Source: Bacteroidales bacterium
Lineage (GTDB): Bacteria > Bacteroidota > Bacteroidia > Bacteroidales > UBA932
NCBI GenBank assembly: GCA_009774765.1
Contig: VSOK01000028.1
Location: forward strand, 7,620-35,709
DNA length: 28,090 nucleotides
Reading direction: 5' to 3'
Below are positions 21,944-28,090 of the stretch, piece by piece. Made by a program: the position numbers and the translations under genes. The first letter of the stretch is position 1; each line of letters opens with the position of its first letter. The notes beneath the pieces were generated by a model. The model worked only from the letters and a program-made list of their open reading frames with translations. It searched no databases and had not been told where the DNA came from.

Positions 21944-24004
21944 TTACAATCGCTCCGCTTCGGCATAACTGCCGAACATTTCCAGAAATCCAGGAAATGA
22001 CTTGTCGACGCAAGCCTCATCGTCTATCTCTATCCTGCCGTCAGCACCTATTTCCGCAACCTTCAAAGCCATCACCATTCTGTGGTCGTGGGAAGATGTA
22101 TATTTTCCGGATTTCAACATCCTGCCATTGAGACATCTTGACGCGAGAGACTCCCCTTCTATCACCAGTTCGTTGCCCTCCACAGTCGCGTGTACTCCCA
22201 TTTTTGTCAGCATTCCAACTATAGCGGCCCCTCTGTCGCTCTCCTTGTGGGCAAGTCTGTCGACTCCCACTATACGGCTTGTCCCCTGACAGAAAGCTGC
22301 AAGCACCGAGACTATCGGAAACAGGTCAGGACAATTGGAAGCATCCACATTGAACGCATTCAAAGGTGCACGCTGTACCGCAACTATGCCTTTGTCCCCG
22401 TCAAGCTGGGAAAGGCTCGCACCTGCATCCATCAATATATCCATTATCGAAAGATCCGCCTGAAGGGATGTCGTGTCAAGTCCGGCAAGCTCCGTCCTTC
22501 CGAATACAGCGCCCGCAACAAGGAAATTGGCCGCCGCACTCCAGTCTCCCTCAAGCTCAAAGCAGGCAGGATGATAATGCTGGTTGCCACGCACCTTGAA
22601 TGTCATTTCCGTGCAAAGGGACCAGTCTCCGTCAGACTCAAAGAAATCACGTCCTCCGGACATTTCATTGGCGACCTTTATCCCGAAACGCTTCAGCACG
22701 TCAAGAGTTATGAACATATAAGGAATGCTCTTCGGGTCATTGACTACGACAGAAGAGTTCTTTTCATTAAAAGGCAAAGCCATAAGCAGGCCCGAGATAA
22801 GCTGCGAACCGTGCCTGCCGGAAATCTCAGAGCGTCCTCCCACAAGGGTACCGCAGACCTTAAGGGGTACACGACAGTCTTCCGACCCGCTTTCAAGCTG
22901 TACACCGAATCCTGCGAGCATATCCCCGGCACCTTTCATAGGCCGCTGCAGCAGAGTCCTTTCTCCTGTTATGGTCACATCATTGGCTGCAATCTGAGCA
23001 GCCAGCGGAATCATAAGACGGGTAAGAAGCCCTGATTCACCCACATTCAATTCCTTTATGTCCACAGATGCAGGAGCACAGGCTATACCTCTGATTGTCA
23101 GTCTGTCATATCCGTCATCGGTCTTTTCTTTACTTACTTCCGCCCCAAGCGCACGAGCCACGGAAATGGCAGCTTCGCTGTCAGAGCAGGGAGTATAGGC
23201 ATCCAGATGCGATTCACCTTCAGCAAGGGCTGCTGCTATTATAGCCCTCTGCGCGAAACTCTTTGAGGCCGGCATCCGAAGCGCAGAAGCTGACGCACCG
23301 ACAAACCTGAAGTTTCCGTAGACAGCATCGCGCATTTCCTTCATATCCCACTGTCCGGGAGCCGCGGCTTCAGACTCAGACATTGCCGCATAGGTATAAG
23401 GAGAGCCTTTACGCAGGCATTCTATCCTCGAACCGCGTCCCGCTTCACCCATACAGAATGCGATCAGGGACGAAGGGGCATATTCTTCATACAGACGCAT
23501 AACCCTGTCCGTGTCCTCAACGGATCCGGCCATTGTTACAATCTTTACTATCTCCGCACCGTGATAGCGGCATTTCTCCACTATGGATTTCAGCTCATCG
23601 TAAGAATCAGTACCTGTGAAATTATGGTATGAACGAATGAACACGGTACCGTTCTCCCTTGCGGCCGCCAATACACGTTTCGCCATAGATTTCGGGGCTT
23701 CAACCTCCACGTCCACAAACCTCGCTCCTGATTCTATAGCCCGGCAAAGTCTTTTTTCAGCAATCTGGGACGCTCTTATGGTGCGGCTCTGCACCGTCAG
23801 CTCCGGGTCACGGAGCGAAGGTTCAGATTCCATAATCTCCGATACCCGGCAAGTGGCTACAAGCGGGACATCCGAAGTGAAGCATTCTCCGATCTCATCT
23901 TCTGACAAAGGGCATCTGTCCAATCTGATTTCCGCCATTTCGCAGGACTCCAGTGCCTCCAGAACCTGCTCAAAACTTTTATTCTGTATTGTTGTACAAA
24001 TCAT
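21944..24004 (-). CDS. Fused 3-dehydroquinate dehydratase (type I) and EPSP synthase
   Basis: Single reading frame of 686 aa joining two shikimate enzymes. Residues 1 to about 215 form a type I (Schiff-base) dehydroquinate dehydratase, with E25 in AEIRLDR, H127 in SYHNF and the Schiff-base lysine K154 in EIVKIV. Residues from about 232 on form EPSP synthase, with MPASKS (244-249, K248), NVGESGLLTRL (320-330), ELEGDWSAAANF (483-494), PDLFPI (559-564), KESDR (587-591) and SHDHRMVMA (638-646). No stop or frameshift separates the halves. The two activities are steps three and six of the pathway; the intervening dehydrogenase and kinase are not here. The ATG at 24004 is where homology begins; upstream codons overlap aroB. 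It lies 53 nt after aroB and 23 nt before aroC. Confidence 0.93.
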   Translation of the reverse strand: MICTTIQNKSFEQVLEALESCEMAEIRLDRCPLSEDEIGECFTSDVPLVATCRVSEIMESEPSLRDPELTVQSRTIRASQIAEKRLCRAIESGARFVDVEVEAPKSMAKRVLAAARENGTVFIRSYHNFTGTDSYDELKSIVEKCRYHGAEIVKIVTMAGSVEDTDRVMRLYEEYAPSSLIAFCMGEAGRGSRIECLRKGSPYTYAAMSESEAAAPGQWDMKEMRDAVYGNFRFVGASASALRMPASKSFAQRAIIAAALAEGESHLDAYTPCSDSEAAISVARALGAEVSKEKTDDGYDRLTIRGIACAPASVDIKELNVGESGLLTRLMIPLAAQIAANDVTITGERTLLQRPMKGAGDMLAGFGVQLESGSEDCRVPLKVCGTLVGGRSEISGRHGSQLISGLLMALPFNEKNSSVVVNDPKSIPYMFITLDVLKRFGIKVANEMSGGRDFFESDGDWSLCTEMTFKVRGNQHYHPACFELEGDWSAAANFLVAGAVFGRTELAGLDTTSLQADLSIMDILMDAGASLSQLDGDKGIVAVQRAPLNAFNVDASNCPDLFPIVSVLAAFCQGTSRIVGVDRLAHKESDRGAAIVGMLTKMGVHATVEGNELVIEGESLASRCLNGRMLKSGKYTSSHDHRMVMALKVAEIGADGRIEIDDEACVDKSFPGFLEMFGSYAEAERL

Positions 24005-24057
24005 AATCCATATCAATATTGTCCGGTCTGTTTCCTCCCAAGCAATCAGCTGTCGGT

Positions 24058-25281
24058 TCAAGCCGGCTCCATCATTCCATATACATCGCCTACCGCGAAA
24101 TCCCTGACGACGACATTGCCTATGGCCACAGGAAGCACAAAATGTACTACATCCCCTTCGGCCTTCTTGTCTTTTGTCATAACCGGGCACATTTCTTCCA
24201 TTGTAAACGGACATTCAACAGGAAGCCCGCATTCTTTCAGGTCTTTCTCTATTCTTTGGGCTATGCCCGGTGCCCTGAATGTACGCTGCCCAGTATTGCA
24301 TGACAGTTCTTCCGAGCGGTCTGCGAGCCTTGCAGCAAGCACCATCCCCATCGCCACAGCTTCTCCGTGGGTTATATCAAGATTCTTCCTCCGGGCAAGT
24401 GTCTCTATCGCATGTGCAAAAGTATGCCCGAGATTAAGCTTTCTGCGTTCACCTCCTTCATACTGGTCCCTGGAAACGACTCCGGCCTTCACGGCGGCAG
24501 CGGCTGCAATCAATTGAGCAAGTTCAGATACCCGGGTTCTGTTCCAATAAGCAGCTGCATAAAAGCCATCCGTCCCTCCGGAGATTTCCATTGCAGAAGA
24601 ATGGTCCGGCACCGACATTTCCCTGTGCAGTTCCCGGAAAAAAGCCACAGCACGATCATAACAGCCATTGTCCTCAATCAGGAATGTCTTGATCATTTCC
24701 GCCGCACCTGAAAGGAGATCGCGATACGGGAGTGATTTCAGCACATAAGGGCTGATGAAAGTAAATTCCGGCTGCCGGATAACCCCTATGATATTTTTGT
24801 ATTTCTCAAAATTGACTCCTGTCTTGCCTCCTATAGCAGCATCGACCTGGGACAGAAGCGTGGTCGGAACGTACGCGAAGCGGACACCTCTTTTATAGAC
24901 CGAAGCCGCAAATCCGGCCATATCCGTAGTGATCCCGCCTCCTACTGCAAGCACAAGAGCATCCCGGTCAGCCCCTTTGTCCAGCAGCCAGGAGCAGATG
25001 GAAAGCACAGAATCCATTGTCTTGTTCTGCTCGGAAGCATCAACAGGCAACACAGGACATCCTTTCTGCTTCTCCAGTCCGTCAACCAGAAGTGATACAT
25101 ATTGCGATCTGGACAGAAGATTCCTGTCCACCAATATGAAAATATGCCGGTAGGGCTCAAGGCATCTGAGAAGTTCCTCCAAAGAGGCCTTGTCACAGTC
25201 CTCCCTGCCGTTGTCATCGTATACGAAAATACGGCTTATCACTTTATCCGATGAATATATGCTGATCTGTTTATGTTCCAT
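24058..25281 (-). CDS. aroB: 3-dehydroquinate synthase
   Basis: NAD- and metal-dependent enzyme of 407 aa converting DAHP to 3-dehydroquinate, the second step of the shikimate pathway. It shows GGGITTDMAGFAASVYKRG (114-132), PTTLLSQVDAAIGGKTGVNF (139-158), and metal ligands E195 (AAEMIK), H286 (LNLGHTFAHA) and H305 (HGEAVAMG). It is about 45 residues longer than typical AroB; part of the extra length is a polar loop near 215-250, between the E195 and H286 motifs. It is the first gene of the cluster and has a -7 element about 38 nt before its ATG. Substrate specificity as AroB rather than a related sugar-phosphate cyclase is supported by the neighbouring aro genes. Confidence 0.94.
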   Translation of the reverse strand: MEHKQISIYSSDKVISRIFVYDDNGREDCDKASLEELLRCLEPYRHIFILVDRNLLSRSQYVSLLVDGLEKQKGCPVLPVDASEQNKTMDSVLSICSWLLDKGADRDALVLAVGGGITTDMAGFAASVYKRGVRFAYVPTTLLSQVDAAIGGKTGVNFEKYKNIIGVIRQPEFTFISPYVLKSLPYRDLLSGAAEMIKTFLIEDNGCYDRAVAFFRELHREMSVPDHSSAMEISGGTDGFYAAAYWNRTRVSELAQLIAAAAAVKAGVVSRDQYEGGERRKLNLGHTFAHAIETLARRKNLDITHGEAVAMGMVLAARLADRSEELSCNTGQRTFRAPGIAQRIEKDLKECGLPVECPFTMEEMCPVMTKDKKAEGDVVHFVLPVAIGNVVVRDFAVGDVYGMMEPA

Positions 25282-25318
25282 TGTCTGTCAAGTCCTGCAT
25301 CATTATAGCATATTTGAG

Positions 25319-25326
25319 CAAAAGTA
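25319..25326 (-). promoter_or_regulatory. -7 element of the aro cluster
   Basis: Minus-strand TACTTTTG matches TAnnTTTG and would give an aroB leader of about 32 nt. No -33 box stands at 19 nt. Confidence 0.45.
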
Positions 25327-25382
25327 CAAATATACGGAAAGCCGAGAGCAGAAGCAAAGTTTACTTTGATACTGCCGGAACT

Positions 25383-26432
25383 TTAATAGCCATAGATCTC
25401 AACAAGCTTCTTTGCCTGGTCCGCAGAAATAATCGAGACAGTTCCATGGCGGGCTTCCGAAGGGAAAGCGACATCTTCAATTATATTCCATTCCACGAGG
25501 TCGGACGAATATGAGACACCGAAACGGTTGGTCATACAATAGTCATAATAAAGAAGCCATCCCTCACCGTCTTCAGCCTGTATCGCTGAAGGCCCTTCTG
25601 TTATCACAGGAACTATCTGACCTTTATTCAGCGGACCTTCGAGAATAGCGTATGGACCTTCAGGATTATCGGCCACAGCCACACGTATAGCCCTGCGCTC
25701 ACCGGTAACCTCACCGAACTCTTCTTCTTTATGGAAAAGATAATATTTCCCTCCGTGCTCCAGCAGCGTCCCGTCAATTACGCTGTATGAAGGCTCAAAC
25801 AGCACTTTTGCAGGCGTAAATTCTTTCCAGTCCTTGGTACGGCAATACCAAAGACGGCTTTTCTTCCATCCTGCGTCCTCGAAAGACGAAGACCAGACAA
25901 GCATATAATCTCCATTCCCGGCATCATAGAACCACTCGGGAGCCCAGATGTTACGAACCATTCTTCCATCAGAGTCCCTGACATCTTTCATCAAAGGCAG
26001 AAGTCCCATGACATTCCAGTTCACAAGGTCTTCAGAAGTTGCATAAAGACAGCTCGGACCGGTCTCCTGACGGTCCGGCCTCCTGCCTCCGCCGGTAGCC
26101 ATCAGCCTCCATATCCCGTCCGGACCGCGGCGCACGTACGGGTCGCGCATCTGCTGCTCCCAGACAGGCCTGTTGCCGTTCAGGGCAGTCCAATGTCTGC
26201 CATCATCAGAAAGAGCTATGTGGAGCTGCTCCACCTGCATCGGTTCCGGAAGGGGCACTTCCACAACTTTTCCTTCAGCGGTAATTTCAATGCGGGTAGG
26301 ATACCGCTGCCGGAAGTATGTGAGCATATAGACACTTTTAACATCATCATTTTTGGGTTCAGGATATCCCGTGTCTTGAGCCGACGCCACAAAAAACGGA
26401 AACAAAGCCGATAGAAGCAGAAATCTTTTCAT
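25383..26432 (-). CDS. Secreted GH43-like five-bladed beta-propeller glycosidase
   Basis: Exported protein of 349 aa with a signal peptide (about 1-18, MKRFLLL to VASAQ). The rest has the repeated blade pattern of GH43-type enzymes, with candidate acidic residues in the expected order: D97 in MRDPYV, E166 in IWAPEW, D220 in VIDGTLL and E279 in ITEGPSA, plus H329 in ARHGTV. Family members cleave arabinose, xylose or galactose residues from plant polysaccharides; the exact substrate cannot be read from the sequence, and other propeller glycosidase families are possible. No SusC/SusD pair or other glycan gene is adjacent. A -7 element lies upstream. It precedes aroB on the same strand with a 101-nt gap that holds the aroB promoter. 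Confidence 0.82.
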   Translation of the reverse strand: MKRFLLLSALFPFFVASAQDTGYPEPKNDDVKSVYMLTYFRQRYPTRIEITAEGKVVEVPLPEPMQVEQLHIALSDDGRHWTALNGNRPVWEQQMRDPYVRRGPDGIWRLMATGGGRRPDRQETGPSCLYATSEDLVNWNVMGLLPLMKDVRDSDGRMVRNIWAPEWFYDAGNGDYMLVWSSSFEDAGWKKSRLWYCRTKDWKEFTPAKVLFEPSYSVIDGTLLEHGGKYYLFHKEEEFGEVTGERRAIRVAVADNPEGPYAILEGPLNKGQIVPVITEGPSAIQAEDGEGWLLYYDYCMTNRFGVSYSSDLVEWNIIEDVAFPSEARHGTVSIISADQAKKLVEIYGY

Positions 26433-26466
26433 TGTTTTTGTTAAAGTTATTTTGATTTATCATCTA

Positions 26467-26500
26467 CAAAGATAGGTAAAATCAGAGAGCAGACATCAAA
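26467..26500 (-). promoter_or_regulatory. Promoter of the GH43-like gene
   Basis: Minus-strand TATCTTTG (26474-26467) matches TAnnTTTG; a TTTG lies 22 nt upstream (26500-26497), slightly beyond the usual 19. The leader would be about 30 nt. Confidence 0.45.
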
Positions 26501-26618
26501 ACTGCTCTGCAATCTGAAAACTGGAATATATTTTGAGAATGGTGACAACGCCGGTGCAATGCGCATTATCATACATACAGGCGCGATATCACTGCAAACA
26601 ATTACACTGCAACAGATT

Positions 26619-27884
26619 ATGAAACCTTTCGTAGACTCCCTCAACCATTTCCTTACCGACAGGCTTGACATGCCGAGCAGGATTGCAGATTTTTCCGATG
26701 ATCTCATCGCATCCGCGGCACTCATACTGCTCGGACTGGGAATCAACTGGATATGCCAGCTCCTGTTCAATATGATTTCGCGGCACAGCACAAAGATGCT
26801 GCATTCAAAATGGCACAAATATCTGGTAAAGCGCAGAATAGGAAATCATCTTATTCTGCTCATTCCCGGGATTGTGATATATTTCCTGATTTATCTTGTA
26901 TTCGAGACCGGAAGCCACACGTTACGGCTGCTGCACAGGATTGACATCGTGTATATGATAGCAGCAATGATGGCAATCGCCAATTCTCTGATGCTGGCAT
27001 TTCTTGACTTCTATATGACAACTGAAAAGAGCCGCAGCCGTCCTCTCCAGGGATTAGTGCAGGGGTTGCAGATCGTCCTGTTCTTCACAGGAAGCATCAT
27101 CTGTATAGCCGTTCTGATAGACAAGTCCCCCACCGCCCTGCTGACAGGACTCGGGGCTTCAGCGGCAGTGCTTATGCTCATTTTCAAAGACAGCATTCTC
27201 GGGTTTGTGGCAGGAGTCCAGCTTATGCAGAATGATATGATCAAGATCGGAGACTGGATACAGATGAATGACGGAAGCGCGAACGGAACTGTGGAGAAAA
27301 TCACCCTCAACACCGTCAAAGTAAGGAACTGGGACAACACGGTCACGACCATTCCACCTTATACTCTTGTGAGCATACCTGTAAAGAATTGGCGCGGGAT
27401 GCAGGAGAGCGGAGGACGGCGCGTAGACAAAAGGCTTTTCATCGATATGGGCACAATTGCCGTCTGCACTCCCGATCAGACAAGAAAGATTGTTCAGGAT
27501 ATACCTCTTATGAGAGGCTGGAAAGGTGCTTCCGGTTCGGAAGCTACACCGGAGGACACTGTCCTTCCGGAAAATAAAGGCACTGTTACAAATGCACAGC
27601 TGTTCAGGACATATATAAAAGAATATCTCCGCAACCATTCCGGTGTAAACCAAGAGCTTGACCTGATAGTGGCACAGCGCGAGCCGACACCGTCAGGACT
27701 TCCCGTAGAAATATATTTCTTTCTTAAGGACAAGATATGGGATGAGTTTGAAACCATCCAGTCAGACATTTTTGACCACCTGATCGCTATGGCACCTTCC
27801 TTCGGGCTGTCGCTTTATCAGTTCCCGTCCACAATATCGCCGGCACAACCCATACTGTCCAGTTCCGGAAAATATCAGGCATAA
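26619..27884 (+). CDS. MscS-family mechanosensitive channel, YbdG type
   Basis: Inner-membrane channel of 421 aa that opens under hypo-osmotic stress. About five hydrophobic helices are seen (29-50, 77-96, 108-130, 151-168, 173-200). The last is the Gly/Ala-rich pore helix TGLGASAAVLMLIFKDSILG (176-195), followed by the MscS beta domain. Blocks GVQLMQNDMIKIGDWI (199-214) and VKVRNWDNTVTTIPPYTLVS (233-252) match what I recall of E. coli YbdG, a 415-aa miniconductance channel, better than short MscS. The ATG at 26619 fits this length; an ATG at 26559 would add 20 residues and is possible. The gene is divergent from the GH43-like gene and ends 120 nt before tRNA-Leu; no terminator is evident. 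Confidence 0.92.
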   Translation: MKPFVDSLNHFLTDRLDMPSRIADFSDDLIASAALILLGLGINWICQLLFNMISRHSTKMLHSKWHKYLVKRRIGNHLILLIPGIVIYFLIYLVFETGSHTLRLLHRIDIVYMIAAMMAIANSLMLAFLDFYMTTEKSRSRPLQGLVQGLQIVLFFTGSIICIAVLIDKSPTALLTGLGASAAVLMLIFKDSILGFVAGVQLMQNDMIKIGDWIQMNDGSANGTVEKITLNTVKVRNWDNTVTTIPPYTLVSIPVKNWRGMQESGGRRVDKRLFIDMGTIAVCTPDQTRKIVQDIPLMRGWKGASGSEATPEDTVLPENKGTVTNAQLFRTYIKEYLRNHSGVNQELDLIVAQREPTPSGLPVEIYFFLKDKIWDEFETIQSDIFDHLIAMAPSFGLSLYQFPSTISPAQPILSSSGKYQA

Positions 27885-27964
27885 CAGAACGCCGCAATAA
27901 ATTATCTTGAGACCTGACCTGTAGACTTTTTGAATGCCCTATTGTTTTTTAGTACAATTTGCAA

Positions 27965-27972
27965 TATATTTG
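27965..27972 (+). promoter_or_regulatory. -7 element of tRNA-Leu
   Basis: TATATTTG matches TAnnTTTG, 32 nt before the mature tRNA. The -33 region holds only ATTG (27941-27944, 20 nt upstream), a partial match. Confidence 0.55.
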
Positions 27973-28004
27973 CAGTCCTTAAAAAGAAAGGTCTACTATT
28001 TCAG

Positions 28005-28088
28005 GCCCGGATGGCGGAATCGGTAGACGCGTTGGTCTCAAACACCAATGTCCGAAAGGATGTGCCGGTTCGACCCCGGCTCCGGGTA
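28005..28088 (+). tRNA. tRNA-Leu(CAA)
   Basis: Class II tRNA with a long variable arm. Acceptor GCCCGGA pairs with TCCGGGT (28081-28087), with the G1-U72 pair also found in E. coli tRNA-Leu. The anticodon stem TTGGT/ACCAA encloses CTCAAAC with CAA at 28039-28041. The variable arm forms TGTCC...GGATG, and the T arm is GCCGG/CCGGC. CCA is not encoded. It is complete within the window. Confidence 0.93.
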
Positions 28089-28090
28089 CG

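Noticed and set aside
22190..23035. Plus-strand open frame of 281 codons
   Set aside because: It is antisense to the EPSP synthase half of the fusion and is rich in Arg, His and Ser as expected for a shadow frame.
21944..24004. Annotation error joining separate aroD and aroA genes
   Set aside because: Both halves are in the same frame with no stop or frameshift, and no start codon with a leader is needed at the junction; kept as a true fusion pending read-level check.

Overview
The window looks like a chromosomal segment of a Bacteroidota bacterium, most likely in Bacteroidales. The evidence is repeated promoter cores of the Bacteroidota type (TAnnTTTG, twice with TTTG exactly 19 nt upstream), mostly AT-rich leaders with few Shine-Dalgarno sites, and proteins of families common in that phylum (DUF4886, glycoside hydrolase/acetylesterase genes, PBP4-type DacB). 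I cannot name a genus from sequence alone. The region is dense and mostly housekeeping: 22 protein genes, three tRNA genes, and one gene-free stretch of about 650 nt.

Layout. (1) 231-2860, + strand: a cellobiose/mannobiose 2-epimerase and a secreted sialate O-acetylesterase-family enzyme, probably one operon for an acetylated glycan. (2) 2958-6638: a YgjP-like metallopeptidase gene (-) divergent from rpsO (+), sharing a mirrored promoter built on a perfect 16-bp inverted repeat, then pnp (PNPase with a long Arg/Asp-rich tail). A bidirectional terminator follows. (3) 6720-9454: galE (-) divergent from dacB (+). (4) 9460-12820: rsmE (-) divergent from a + strand operon of a YfcE-like phosphodiesterase, radA and an unusual membrane-anchored peptide deformylase-like protein. 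(5) 12807-17470, - strand: a tight operon reading small tail-anchored protein, mutL, rhomboid protease, membrane-anchored EEP hydrolase, threonylcarbamoyl-AMP synthase. ispF diverges from its head. (6) 18118-18358: tRNA-Gln(CTG) and tRNA-Met(CAT) under one consensus promoter with a strong terminator. A gene-free stretch follows, carrying a 38-bp direct repeat (one mismatch, 85-bp period) and related inverted pieces. (7) 18971-25281: a Gfo/Idh/MocA oxidoreductase (+), then a - strand shikimate cluster aroB, a fused aroD-aroA, aroC and a DUF4886 hydrolase gene. (8) 25383-28088: a secreted GH43-like beta-propeller enzyme (-), a YbdG-type MscS channel (+) and tRNA-Leu(CAA).

How the genes fit together. 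aroB, aroD-aroA and aroC cover four of the seven steps to chorismate; aroE, aroK and the first step are elsewhere. rpsO-pnp is the classic order. radA, mutL, tsaC, rsmE, ispF and rpsO are informational or core genes; galE, dacB and mscS serve the envelope. No CRISPR array, insertion sequence, phage module or defence system was seen. The most notable points are the mirrored rpsO/ygjP promoter, the DHQ dehydratase-EPSP synthase fusion beside an AroC that reads like the clostridial type, the membrane-anchored deformylase-like protein, a MutL without the usual nuclease motif, and the repeat-bearing stretch beside the tRNAs.
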